NCBI RefSeq assembly: GCF_900086585.1
Contig: NZ_FLKM01000009.1
Coordinates: 1,736,001 to 1,800,000 of the forward strand
DNA length: 64,000 bases
Reading direction: 5' to 3'
Origin: Emergencia timonensis
GTDB taxonomy: Bacteria; Bacillota; Clostridia; Peptostreptococcales; Anaerovoracaceae
This document shows positions 52,388 to 61,330 of this stretch, piece by piece. Each line of letters opens with the position of its first letter. Positions within the stretch are counted from its first letter, which is position 1. A program made the translations under genes and the position numbers. Below the pieces are notes generated by a model. The model saw only the letters and a list, made by a program, of their open reading frames with translations. It searched no databases and was not told where the DNA came from.

Positions 52388-53269
52388 ATGTCATTATTTA
52401 AAGGTTCCGGTGTAGCCCTGGTTACACCATTTAAGGACGGACGGATAGATTATGATGCGTTAGAAAGACTCATTGAATGGCACGTTGAGTCCGGTACTGA
52501 CGCTATCATCTCCTGCGGTACTACAGGCGAGGCATCGACACTCACTGCCGTAGAAAAACTCTCTGTTATTGAATTTACCGTAAAGAAAGTTGACAGGCGT
52601 ATTCCAGTCATTGCCGGAGCTGGCAGCAACGATACATCTCATTCCATGTATCTTTCTAAAGAAATCCAGTATTCCGGCGCTGACGGTCTGCTCGTTGTGA
52701 CACCATATTATAACAAGGCCACCCAGCAGGGTTTAATACGTCATTATAATATGATTGCAGACTATACAGACCTGCCCATCATTCTCTACTCTGTAAAGAG
52801 CAGAACAGGCGTAAATATAGAACCGGACACAGTAAAGGAGCTTAGCAAGCATCCTAACATTATCGGGATCAAGGAGGCCAGCGGCGATATTTCACAAATT
52901 GCCCGTATCGCGTCCCTGACAAGTCGTGATTTTGACATATATTCAGGCAACGACGATCAGACAATTCCAATCATGTCTATTGGAGGCGTCGGATGTATCT
53001 CAACAGTCGCTAACATAATCCCAGCTGATTACCATCAAATGACCACCGATTTTCTTAAAGGAAGATATAAATCTGCGGCGAAGCTGCAGCTGAAAATGGT
53101 ACCTCTGATTCGAGCAGTCTTTGGCGAAGTCAATCCAATTCCGGTCAAAGCAGCACTGAATATGATGGGGTATATCGAAAAAGAATACCGCATGCCAATG
53201 TGTGAGCCAACCAACGAGACGCTTTACTGGCTCTACGATGAAATGCTGAGATATGGAATTCGAGTATAA
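52388..53269 (+). CDS. dapA: 4-hydroxy-tetrahydrodipicolinate synthase
   Basis: A 293-residue Schiff-base aldolase condensing pyruvate with aspartate semialdehyde, a first step to lysine, diaminopimelate and dipicolinate. SCGTTGEASTLTAVE near residue 45, the Tyr in VVTPYYNKAT and the catalytic Lys in IIGIKEASGDISQ near 161 are present. AGAAAGGAG precedes the ATG. Plus strand, opposite to asd, so the two steps are not in one operon. Confidence 0.95.
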   Translation: MSLFKGSGVALVTPFKDGRIDYDALERLIEWHVESGTDAIISCGTTGEASTLTAVEKLSVIEFTVKKVDRRIPVIAGAGSNDTSHSMYLSKEIQYSGADGLLVVTPYYNKATQQGLIRHYNMIADYTDLPIILYSVKSRTGVNIEPDTVKELSKHPNIIGIKEASGDISQIARIASLTSRDFDIYSGNDDQTIPIMSIGGVGCISTVANIIPADYHQMTTDFLKGRYKSAAKLQLKMVPLIRAVFGEVNPIPVKAALNMMGYIEKEYRMPMCEPTNETLYWLYDEMLRYGIRV

Positions 53270-53304
53270 CTAGAATCCCTTTGTCTATAATTGCAAGGAA
53301 CTGC

Positions 53305-53332
53305 CTGCACGGCCGAACATCCGGCCGTGCAG
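53305..53332 (+). terminator. Hairpin after dapA
   Basis: An 11-bp GC-rich stem (CTGCACGGCCG with CGGCCGTGCAG) 36 bases after the stop. There is no good T tract, so termination may depend on the second hairpin. Confidence 0.6.
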
Positions 53333-53354
53333 TAAGCATTCATTTTAGAACGAC

Positions 53355-53382
53355 AAAAAACCTGAGTGTGCGCACACTCAGG
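53355..53382. terminator. Palindrome terminator between dapA and rpmF
   Basis: A perfect 22-base palindrome at 53361-53382 (arms CCTGAGTGTG and CACACTCAGG), flanked by six A on one side and a T-rich tract on the other. It serves rpmF on the minus strand and probably dapA on the plus. Confidence 0.8.
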
Positions 53383-53405
53383 AAAAGTACTTTTTTTCTA
53401 TAATC

Positions 53406-53594
53406 TTAAGCTTCTACAGCTTCAGCAACAACTTCCTTGCCGTCATAATAGTTGCAATTAGGGCATACTCTGTGTGGAAGTTTTGGCTCGTGACACTGTG
53501 GACAAATTGAAAGTCCTGGTAAAGATTTTTTCATGTTCGGGGATCTTCTCTTGTCTCTTCTAGCTTTCGATGTTTTCCTCTTTGGAACTGCCAT
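53406..53594 (-). CDS. rpmF: 50S ribosomal protein L32
   Basis: A 62-residue L32 starting MAVPKRKTSKARRDKRRS, with a complete zinc ribbon (CPQC ... CPNC). GGAGGTG precedes the ATG. The DUF177 gene (ylbN) that normally lies upstream is missing; ackA is there instead. Confidence 0.96.
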   Translation of the reverse strand: MAVPKRKTSKARRDKRRSPNMKKSLPGLSICPQCHEPKLPHRVCPNCNYYDGKEVVAEAVEA

Positions 53595-53626
53595 TGTCTA
53601 CACCTCCTCGTGCTTTTGGTTATATG

Positions 53627-53720
53627 AAAAGCATAACACTCTGCCCAAGAAGCGGTAACGCGAGATGTAAGGCAGAACTTATGCTGGAAATCCCCCAATT
53701 TTCCATTTGGCCGGATTTCA
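53627..53720 (-). repeat. Family B hairpin element in the rpmF leader
   Basis: Outer arms AGCATAA (53628) and TTATGCT (53679) enclose TCTGCC/GGCAGA (53639-53676). Then TGGAAATCCCC leads into a second hairpin with GAAATCC (about 53687) and GGATTTC (53713). It shares CTCTGYCCAARGA, GAAYTTATGCTGGAA and order with the copy at 36109. The rest of the 184-base gap between ackA and rpmF shows nothing. Confidence 0.6.
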
Positions 53721-53778
53721 ACGTACATATTTTTCGTCAACTCCTAAAGTATATACTTAAAACGTTAGAATGTCAACA

Positions 53779-54981
53779 TCATTTTACTTTCTTTGCGATA
53801 TTATATGTGTCTCTTGCAATCATCAGTTCTTCGTTAGTCGGAATCAAGAGAAGTTTTACTTTTGAATCTTCTGTGGATACGATGGTCTCTTTTCCTCTCA
53901 CCTTGTTTTTGATCAGGTCAAGCTTGATACCCAGATTTCCGATATCGGTACAGATTAATTCTCTCATGTTGACATCGTTTTCACCGACGCCTGCTGTAAA
54001 TACGATGGCGTCTACGCCGTTCATCTCTGCTATATACGCACCGATATAGAATCTAACTTTCTTAGCAAAGATACGAAGTGCCAGCGCAGCTCTTTCGTTT
54101 CCTTCCGCAACTGCATCTTCTAGGTCTCTGAAATCGCTGGATACGCCGGAAATGCCCAGAACGCCTGATTTCTTATTGAGAATTTCGTTAGCGACACCCT
54201 GCGGCAGATTCTCTTTCCTTCTGATATAAGTTACAATAGCCGGGTCAATATCGCCACAGCGAGTACCCATTACCAGACCTTCCAGCGGTGTAAATCCCAT
54301 AGATGTGTCGATACATCTGCCGTGTTTAATTGCCGAAACAGACGCGCCGTTGCCCAAATGGCAAGTGATCAGCTTCAGATCGTTAATATTTACGTTAAGC
54401 ATTGCGCCTGCTCTCTGGGCAACGTATTTATGTGAAGTTCCGTGGAATCCATACTTTCTGATTCCATACTTTTCGTAATATTCGTAAGGAAGCGCATACA
54501 GGTATGCTTCTGGCGGCATGGTCTGATGAAAAGCCGTGTCAAATACAGCTACCATCGGTGTGAACGGCATCAAATCTTTGCATGCTGCGATACCCAATAG
54601 GTTTGGCGGATTGTGAAGCGGCGCCAATTCAACGCATTCTTCTAATGCAGCGATAACAGCATCGTCAATCAAAACAGACTCTGCAAATTTTTCACCGGCA
54701 TGTACAACCCTGTGTCCGACTGCGCCGATTTCGTCCATGGATTTGACTACGCCGTACTCTTCGTTCTGAACTGCATCCAAAACCTGCTTGATTGCATCTT
54801 TGTGGTCCTTCATCGGAACTTCTGTTTTGATCTTGTCCATTCCGATCTTCTCGTGAGTGATTACAGAACCATCCATTCCAATTCTTTCAACTAATCCTTT
54901 TGCCAGCAGAATTTCATTGGTCATATCCAGAACCTGATATTTCAGTGAAGAGCTGCCGCAATTTATTACTAATACTTTCAT
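53779..54981 (-). CDS. ackA: Acetate kinase
   Basis: A 400-residue enzyme forming ATP and acetate from acetyl phosphate. MKVLVINCGSSSLKYQVLD, GFHGTSHKYVAQRA near residue 180, and VFTAGVGENDVNMRELIC near 325 are diagnostic. ATG 54981 with GGAGGAT is chosen over a longer frame. pta is not in the window. Lies directly downstream of tmcAL, which uses acetate. Confidence 0.95.
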   Translation of the reverse strand: MKVLVINCGSSSLKYQVLDMTNEILLAKGLVERIGMDGSVITHEKIGMDKIKTEVPMKDHKDAIKQVLDAVQNEEYGVVKSMDEIGAVGHRVVHAGEKFAESVLIDDAVIAALEECVELAPLHNPPNLLGIAACKDLMPFTPMVAVFDTAFHQTMPPEAYLYALPYEYYEKYGIRKYGFHGTSHKYVAQRAGAMLNVNINDLKLITCHLGNGASVSAIKHGRCIDTSMGFTPLEGLVMGTRCGDIDPAIVTYIRRKENLPQGVANEILNKKSGVLGISGVSSDFRDLEDAVAEGNERAALALRIFAKKVRFYIGAYIAEMNGVDAIVFTAGVGENDVNMRELICTDIGNLGIKLDLIKNKVRGKETIVSTEDSKVKLLLIPTNEELMIARDTYNIAKKVK

Positions 54982-55021
54982 TCCAATCCTCCGTGTTAAT
55001 ATTTGGTATAGTGACCATAAG

Positions 55022-55050
55022 ATTATACACCCAAAACATCGGTTAATCAA
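55022..55050 (-). promoter_or_regulatory. Promoter of ackA
   Basis: Minus strand TTGATT, 17-base spacer, TATAAT, immediately after the tmcAL stop, so ackA has its own promoter. Confidence 0.7.
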
Positions 55051-55057
55051 GGGGTAT

Positions 55058-56173
55058 TTACAGTTTCATATATGGTTTTACAACAAAATCTGAATAATCA
55101 TACAGGTCTTTTTTTGTGATGATATGATACAGATCAGAAGCGAGAATATCCTTTTCTAACGTTGCCTGTATCTCCTTGTAATCCGGCAATTCTTTATTGA
55201 TATTGGTGATGATCGGCAGCGCAGCGCAGTCTCTTTTCTTCACTTCTTTGATGAACTTAGCGCCGATATTATCGAAAGCCAAAATGCGTATATATCCAGC
55301 GGCATTTGTGACTGTCGTTCTGTCGATGTCTAATAAAACCTGGGTCAGTAATCTGCAGATGCGGCTATAAGTATATGCCTTGGACTTAATCCTTTCTATA
55401 AGCTGCTCAGCAGTTGATGCATATCGGATTTCGTTTTTCAGCTTATTTCCCAGACCTTCCCCCGCAGAGAAGATTTCTTCCAACCGTTTGCTGTCAGTCT
55501 GCAAGATTTTCGCTGCCACCAGTTCCCAATAAGTTTTGTTCATCACCGCAAACTTCTGCGGATTTTCAGCCGTCAATTCCTTTCTTATCATCGAGGCGGA
55601 CTGATGGTAGCCGCTGCCCTTTCGTTTGACGGTAAAGGGCTTCAAGGTCTTCAGCTGTTTCAGGTACTCGAGAGCTAAGATGTTATTTGGCTCACTGATC
55701 AGATTCGCATCAAAATCCGGCTGTAATTCCTCCGCAGCAATCTGTCGCGCCCTTGGATAAGAATTGCCCTGTTTCATCAGAGCCTGTATCTGGCAGTGCA
55801 GAACTTCATCATTCTCCTTTAAAAAGTCTGCTGCAGACTGCAGTTTTCTTAAGTTTCCATTTTCACTGCCAAAGGCCAGGTAATCGATACATCCAAATCC
55901 TTCCAGGACCTCAACCCCGCCCTTCGCAAAATATTCAGCACTATTACATGCAAAAATAGTGGGAAGCTCTACGACTAAATTTACACCCTTTTTGACGGCG
56001 GCCTCCGCCCGTATCCACTTATCGCTGACGGCAAAGCTTCCCCGCTGCATAAAATTGCCGCTCATCACAACGACGCAGACCTCAGAATCGGTCTGCTTCA
56101 TGGCTTCTTCTATTAAATACTGATGCCCCTGATGAAAGGGGTTAAATTCTGCTATGATTCCTAAACTCTTCAT
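55058..56173 (-). CDS. tmcAL: tRNA(Met) cytidine acetate ligase
   Basis: A 371-residue enzyme (formerly YlbM) that uses ATP and acetate to make N4-acetylcytidine at position 34 of elongator tRNA(Met). The nucleotidyltransferase-like N-terminus LGIIAEFNPFHQGHQYLIEE and VMSGNFMQRG near residue 40 are canonical. ATG 56173 lacks a clear Shine-Dalgarno; it lies 7 bases after the ylbJ stop, and an extended -10 (TGGTATGAT) ends 6 bases before it. Confidence 0.92.
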   Translation of the reverse strand: MKSLGIIAEFNPFHQGHQYLIEEAMKQTDSEVCVVVMSGNFMQRGSFAVSDKWIRAEAAVKKGVNLVVELPTIFACNSAEYFAKGGVEVLEGFGCIDYLAFGSENGNLRKLQSAADFLKENDEVLHCQIQALMKQGNSYPRARQIAAEELQPDFDANLISEPNNILALEYLKQLKTLKPFTVKRKGSGYHQSASMIRKELTAENPQKFAVMNKTYWELVAAKILQTDSKRLEEIFSAGEGLGNKLKNEIRYASTAEQLIERIKSKAYTYSRICRLLTQVLLDIDRTTVTNAAGYIRILAFDNIGAKFIKEVKKRDCAALPIITNINKELPDYKEIQATLEKDILASDLYHIITKKDLYDYSDFVVKPYMKL

Positions 56174-56180
56174 GCGTTTA

Positions 56181-57089
56181 TCATACCACAAAACTGCAGA
56201 TTGAAAAAGCAAAGATTGCGCCGATGATTCCTTGCGACAGTTTCATCTTGCAGATTTGACCAAACCCGATATCACAATTTCTAAGCATACTCATAGATTG
56301 ACCAGCAACAGATAGTCCTCCAAAGGTTATAATAAAAGATGCCAAAGTCGTCCGCAGTGTATCGCTGCAGCCACATACCATTAAGCTGTTGCAACCTACT
56401 GTCATCTCCAAAGCGCCTTTAACGATTGCTACGATTTCCGGACTATTGATAAACATGAAGATTCCTGAAAACTGCAATAAATCCGTGGCGATCATAAACA
56501 TGACGATATATGCCAGGATAATTGCAATGGAGTGGAAGCTGTCGACAATTGCGTCGGTCAAGATGTTGTAGTAGCTTTCATTTCTCGCCACGTTGTTGCT
56601 CCGCAGCGGTTTTTTTGAAGCGGTCCCTAATCCGTAAAATACACAGTTGACGATAGCGCTTGCATAGTGGCTCACTGCCAGAATGACACCTAATTTGTGG
56701 GAGCCTAAAAACTCGACGCCGACAGCGCCAATCAAAAAGGCTGGCCCAGTCACCATGCTGTAACTGAGAATCCATTTCATCTGCTCTTTGTCGATCATCC
56801 CGTCTCGATAATAGTCGCCAGTAATTCTCGCTCCCATAGGATAACCCGATAGAAGGGCCATGGCAAAGGGATAAACCTTTGGTGAGATTCTATTGACGAT
56901 ACCGGTCTTTTTTAAGAAATTTGCCACGATGAAAAATGGCAGCAGTGTCGGTACGATTGAATTCAGCCACAGATTGATAGCCTCCTTAGATGCTGTAGCC
57001 GTGACCTCCGGAAATACCACCATGATCAGACAGCAGAGAATTGCTCCGCCGATTACTATTTTGTTTTTTCCAATAAATTTAAAACCCAT
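56181..57089 (-). CDS. ylbJ: Sporulation membrane protein YlbJ
   Basis: A 302-residue integral membrane protein (about eight helices) with the nucleoside-recognition-type motifs LWLNSIVPTLLPFFIVAN and LLSGYPMGARITGDYYRDG. In B. subtilis, YlbJ is needed for spore cortex formation and lies near ylbM (tmcAL) and rpmF, as here. The ATG at 57089 is the only usable start but lies in the 3' arm of a strong hairpin and has no Shine-Dalgarno. Confidence 0.85.
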   Translation of the reverse strand: MGFKFIGKNKIVIGGAILCCLIMVVFPEVTATASKEAINLWLNSIVPTLLPFFIVANFLKKTGIVNRISPKVYPFAMALLSGYPMGARITGDYYRDGMIDKEQMKWILSYSMVTGPAFLIGAVGVEFLGSHKLGVILAVSHYASAIVNCVFYGLGTASKKPLRSNNVARNESYYNILTDAIVDSFHSIAIILAYIVMFMIATDLLQFSGIFMFINSPEIVAIVKGALEMTVGCNSLMVCGCSDTLRTTLASFIITFGGLSVAGQSMSMLRNCDIGFGQICKMKLSQGIIGAIFAFSICSFVV

Positions 57090-57119
57090 AGTAGAGATTA
57101 TTCTCTAACCATGGGTTTT
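57081..57119 (-). promoter_or_regulatory. Hairpin covering the ylbJ start codon
   Basis: AAAACCCAT (57081-57089) pairs with ATGGGTTTT (57111-57119), and TAGAGA/TCTCTA (57092-57107) extends the stem. The ylbJ ATG is inside one arm. It could also help end the transcript of the ABC genes, although no T tract follows. Confidence 0.6.
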
Positions 57120-57136
57120 ATGTGTAAATTCGCCTG

Positions 57137-59614
57137 CTACTCTACTTTTCGCAGATTATCGATGATATTCCCCTTATTATAAATTCTGTCAACGACGTAA
57201 GCCATAATCGCTGCAAAGAGAACAAATAGTATTGAAACCGCCAAAGCCGGCAAAATTGTAAAATGATACTGTGAAAACCAGAAGCTGGCGGCGATGGATT
57301 TTATGGCTGTTACTGACAGCAGTCCGCTGACCAACGTCCCGCAGATCATGACGAGAACCATATAAGATACGCCTTCAAATATAAACAGCCTTCTCAGTTG
57401 TTTTCTCGTCATACCGATACTTCTCATCACAGCAAATTCATTCTGTCTCGCTATGGCTCCTGTCATGATGACATTGAGCAGATTCAGAAGACCGATGATT
57501 CCAAAAATCAAAGCCAGTATCATTCCACTGGCATCGTATGTGGCCGTAATGTCATTGAAATCCTGCTGGGCTTTCTGCTTTGTCATGACACTGATGCCAT
57601 TATTTCGGCTATAACTGTCTACGTATTTCATCAGGGATGCAAAGTGATCTTCCTCTGCGTCAAAAATACAGTGAATAGGGTGTTCTCTCGTCTGCGGATA
57701 TATTTTCAGAAACTGTTCAGCCGGCAAAATAACACTTTCATACCCACCGGAGCTGTAATCAGTCAATAGCTGGGTAGGCGCGCCCACCACTGCCATGACT
57801 GTGTATTCTCTCACAGTTCCTCCTATGTCGAGACTGACCTGATCACCCGCATGAAATTCCTGCGCCTCTTGATCGTACTCACCTTTGTCGCTCAAAAATC
57901 CAGCCATCAGGACATAGTTTCCCTTATTCATCTTCTCATAATCAACTTTCCCTTCTATCGTTTTCAAACGACGCAAAGCACGCTCGTCAAAACCAAAAAG
58001 TTGTCTGCGCGCATCAAATTCTTCAAGATTTTCTGATGCTGCAATTCCATTTACCGCTGTGATGCGAATCATTTCCTTTTTTTCCGCAGTTTCTTTGTCA
58101 TAATCAACCGGGCGGTAATAGACGAAACCCAAATCTTTTACGCCTTCCTTTTCTTTGATGTCCGCTACAAATTTTGCAGGGACCACTTTTTCACTGTTGG
58201 CTGCAGATTTGCTCCATGCACTGCTAGACACGTTAAAGTCCGCAATCGCATCTCGGCGCACATAAGTCTCTTCGTCAAAGCACTGAGAGATGTTCATGAC
58301 GCTGTTGAGCAGAATGATGGCGATGGAAATAGAGAGCACCACCAAAGCAGTCTTTCCTTTATTGCGGTTTAAGTTTGCAAGCGCCATAGAAGCAATTCGA
58401 TGGCTCGAAGTCCGCCCCTTCTGTCTGTTCTTCTTGTACGTTTCTTTTTCCTGATAATGAAGCGCTTCCACCGGCGATACGCTGCCGGCAAGTTTCCCCG
58501 GCTGACTGCAGCTGATCCACACGGTTACAAAGGTAAAGACTGCAGCAGCCGCCCATACCAACAGACTCGGTATGACGAAGTCAGGCTCACTAAAGTTGGA
58601 ACTCTTCATCGCAAAGACGAGCAGCAGATTTCCGACAAGCCATCCCAGTATAAGACCTGCAGGCAGACCCAGAATCAGCAGCTTCATTCCTTGTCTTCTC
58701 ACCATGTATTTAATCTGTTTTGGTGATGCTCCTATGGTTTTCAGTTGTCCATACAGGCGAATGTCTTTCATTACAGAGATTCTGAAGATATTGTAGATAA
58801 TCAAATAGCCTGCGGCCAATATCAGCAGAATACTGATAAAAACACTGAAGATGGTCCCTCCGTCGGCACTTTGTTGATAAAGATAACCCTGGCAGATATC
58901 ATGGGCAGTCTCTCTGGGTTTCATTCCAGAGTCTCTTAATACCTGATCCAGATGTTTTCCCAAGTTGTCAGCTGCATCAAAGATTCCGCTTGCAGTATAA
59001 GTCTCGTCAGCACTTCTGTCATCTGCAAATGATTCTGAGATCAAGATTTGGGTTTTTTGTTCATATTTCTCTCCTTGCCAGATGCCGCAAAGGGTCATTT
59101 CTTCTTCTGCTATTTTCCCGTCGATCTCATATTTCAACACAAATTTTGTGCCGACCTTGTCTGAAATTCCAAGCTTGCGAATCACTTCCGTATCACAAGC
59201 AACTTCGTTTTCTTTCTTCGGCAGATTTCCCTTTATAAGCGTCTTATAGGTGTTATCCGCATAGTTCTCATCCGTCCACATCAGCTCTGCCGTAACGCTG
59301 GTTAATTCTCTGTTTTGTACGGTGCCGATGGTACGGCTCAGCCCCGCTTCAATGAAATCAGGGTGATTTTTGATTTTCTCCGCGTCACTTTTGGCCAGAT
59401 AATTTACAGCAACCATGTACTTGTTTCCTGCCATTTTTAAAGACTGCTGATTGATTGTCTCTTCAGACCCTTGAAAGACCGTGGCAACAGCCATGAAAAG
59501 AATGGTTGTTAATATGATTGCCAGGACTGCAATTCTATTTCTATTTTTATTAGCCTTGAGGCAGCTTGCTGACAAGGTTTTGATAAATTTACGATTGTCG
59601 TTTTTTAATAACAT
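57137..59614 (-). CDS. FtsX-like ABC transporter permease
   Basis: An 825-residue permease with two FtsX-type units: helices near residues 25-45, a large extracellular segment, three helices around 270-380, then helices near 430 and three near the C-terminus (ILALIFGIIGLLNLLNVIM). It forms a transporter with the ATPase gene next to it (gap 10 bases). Peptide or lipid export, or antimicrobial peptide resistance, is the usual role. ATG 59614 with AGGAGGCG is chosen. Confidence 0.88.
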   Translation of the reverse strand: MLLKNDNRKFIKTLSASCLKANKNRNRIAVLAIILTTILFMAVATVFQGSEETINQQSLKMAGNKYMVAVNYLAKSDAEKIKNHPDFIEAGLSRTIGTVQNRELTSVTAELMWTDENYADNTYKTLIKGNLPKKENEVACDTEVIRKLGISDKVGTKFVLKYEIDGKIAEEEMTLCGIWQGEKYEQKTQILISESFADDRSADETYTASGIFDAADNLGKHLDQVLRDSGMKPRETAHDICQGYLYQQSADGGTIFSVFISILLILAAGYLIIYNIFRISVMKDIRLYGQLKTIGASPKQIKYMVRRQGMKLLILGLPAGLILGWLVGNLLLVFAMKSSNFSEPDFVIPSLLVWAAAAVFTFVTVWISCSQPGKLAGSVSPVEALHYQEKETYKKNRQKGRTSSHRIASMALANLNRNKGKTALVVLSISIAIILLNSVMNISQCFDEETYVRRDAIADFNVSSSAWSKSAANSEKVVPAKFVADIKEKEGVKDLGFVYYRPVDYDKETAEKKEMIRITAVNGIAASENLEEFDARRQLFGFDERALRRLKTIEGKVDYEKMNKGNYVLMAGFLSDKGEYDQEAQEFHAGDQVSLDIGGTVREYTVMAVVGAPTQLLTDYSSGGYESVILPAEQFLKIYPQTREHPIHCIFDAEEDHFASLMKYVDSYSRNNGISVMTKQKAQQDFNDITATYDASGMILALIFGIIGLLNLLNVIMTGAIARQNEFAVMRSIGMTRKQLRRLFIFEGVSYMVLVMICGTLVSGLLSVTAIKSIAASFWFSQYHFTILPALAVSILFVLFAAIMAYVVDRIYNKGNIIDNLRKVE

Positions 59615-59624
59615 CTTCCGCCTC

Positions 59625-60308
59625 CTACCGTTCCCTGTCTGTATTGATGATTTTTCCATCCTCGATGCGGATCATGCGGTCAGCAACCTGAGCGATTTCC
59701 GGGTTATGGGTGATCATCACCAAGGTCTGATTAAACTCTGCCATGGTCAGCTTCAGAAGCTGCATGACTTCCAGTGAAGTCTTGGAATCTAAATTACCAG
59801 TGGGTTCATCTGCCAAAATAATGGCCGGTTTACTGGCCAGAGCCCTGGCAATAGCAACCCGCTGCTGCTGTCCTCCTGATAGATTATTGGGAAGGTTAGA
59901 AAGCTTTTCTTCCAGATGTAATAAACGAACGATATTGTCGATGTATTCCTGATCTATCTTCCCTCCGTCCAATTCGATAGGCAGGACGATATTTTGATAT
60001 ACGTTTAAGATGGGCACCAGATTGTAATTTTGAAAGATAAATCCGATGTTTCTCCTGCGGAATACGGAAAGCTGCTCATCGTTCATCTTGGCAATTTCCT
60101 TCCCTCTGATGACGACACTTCCCGACGTTGGCACATCCAATCCGCCCAGCATGTGCAGCAGTGTAGATTTTCCGCTTCCTGATGTTCCAATGATGGAAAC
60201 GAATTCCCCCTGCTCGATGGAAAGATCGACACCGTTTAAGGCTTTCGTGACATTGGGTTCGCTTCCGTAATATTTCTTTAATCCCGTCGCTTCTAATATA
60301 TGACTCAT
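59625..60308 (-). CDS. ABC transporter ATPase (MacB/LolD type)
   Basis: A 227-residue ATPase: Walker A IIGTSGSGKSTLLHML near residue 40, signature NNLSGGQQQRVAIARALA near 135, Walker B IILADEPTGNLDS and the H-loop VMITHNPEIAQ. The start MSHILEATGLKKYYG (60308) has AAAGGA at a suitable distance; an ATG 9 bases before is too close. Pairs with the FtsX permease. Confidence 0.92.
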   Translation of the reverse strand: MSHILEATGLKKYYGSEPNVTKALNGVDLSIEQGEFVSIIGTSGSGKSTLLHMLGGLDVPTSGSVVIRGKEIAKMNDEQLSVFRRRNIGFIFQNYNLVPILNVYQNIVLPIELDGGKIDQEYIDNIVRLLHLEEKLSNLPNNLSGGQQQRVAIARALASKPAIILADEPTGNLDSKTSLEVMQLLKLTMAEFNQTLVMITHNPEIAQVADRMIRIEDGKIINTDRER

Positions 60309-60406
60309 TGACTTCATGTCCTTTCTCTTAGGTTGCATTCAGTATAGAAAAAAATTATCTCATTCTGTTCTCAAAATAATCACAGCATTGAGATAATCAA
60401 ATTTGT

Positions 60407-61330
60407 CTATGGTTCTATAGGCAGATTGAGAGAAAAGAGAGAGCCGGTACCAGGTTTCGACCTCACTTCAATAAATCCCTTTTCTTTGGTGATGATTTCT
60501 CGCGCTAAATAGAGACCGATTCCTACGCCTTCCGATTCTGCAGCAGACGGTTCCCGATAAAACCGTTTAAAAATTTCCGTAATATGCGCGGCCTCGATTC
60601 CCCTGCCATCGTCCCTTACCTGGATTCTGACAAAGAAGTCTGTAGCACTGGCAGAAATTTTGACATTTCCGCCATTTCCGGTGTATTTCACAGCATTATC
60701 TAAAATATTGAACAAAGCCTCTGTCGTCCATCTCTTATCGAAATACGCGGTCAAAGTAGGATCACAATCTACAGAGATACCGATGTTTTTTGCCTCGGCC
60801 TTTAACGCGGCGTCACAGACGACTGCTTCAATGAGCTGGTACACAGATTCTTTCATCGGAGATACGTTGACAATGCCAGTTTCCAGGCGAGACATTTTAA
60901 TCATCGCCTGAATTAGGAACTCCAGTTTATCAACCTGTTTTTCTGCATTGTGGAGAAACTCCATTCTGTCTTTTTCGTCGATATTTGGACGCAGCAAGAT
61001 ATTCTGATACGTTCTGATGCTGGCAATAGGGGTTTTCAGTTGATGAGATATATCAGAGATAGTCTTCTCAAGGTTTTTTTGATTTCTTTGACTAACCTCA
61101 GTTCTTTTCTGCATGATTTCATAAAGCTGCCGCATTCGGACCTGCACTCTGCCAATCAGGCTGTCCTCTTCTTCCTCAAATTCTATATCCTTTCTTCCGG
61201 CAATCATACCATCTAAACAATCTGAAAGTTTTCTCGAATAGGTCACGAAACAATATCTCGCATAGGCCATCATAACCACTGACGCAATAAAAAGCAGGCC
61301 TGCAGCGACTAATAAGAAGACTGGTATCAT
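60407..61330 (-). CDS. Sensor histidine kinase
   Basis: A 307-residue kinase with one clear N-terminal membrane helix (VFLLVAAGLLFIASVVMM), a HAMP-like/coiled segment, the HisKA box SDISHQLKTPIASIRTYQ with the phosphorylated His near residue 103, and HATPase_c (LDNAVKYTGNGG, DDGRGIEAAH, GVGIGLYLAREI). It overlaps the regulator gene by 4 bases. Very little extracellular sequence, so the signal may come through the partner transporter. Confidence 0.9.
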   Translation of the reverse strand: MIPVFLLVAAGLLFIASVVMMAYARYCFVTYSRKLSDCLDGMIAGRKDIEFEEEEDSLIGRVQVRMRQLYEIMQKRTEVSQRNQKNLEKTISDISHQLKTPIASIRTYQNILLRPNIDEKDRMEFLHNAEKQVDKLEFLIQAMIKMSRLETGIVNVSPMKESVYQLIEAVVCDAALKAEAKNIGISVDCDPTLTAYFDKRWTTEALFNILDNAVKYTGNGGNVKISASATDFFVRIQVRDDGRGIEAAHITEIFKRFYREPSAAESEGVGIGLYLAREIITKEKGFIEVRSKPGTGSLFSLNLPIEP

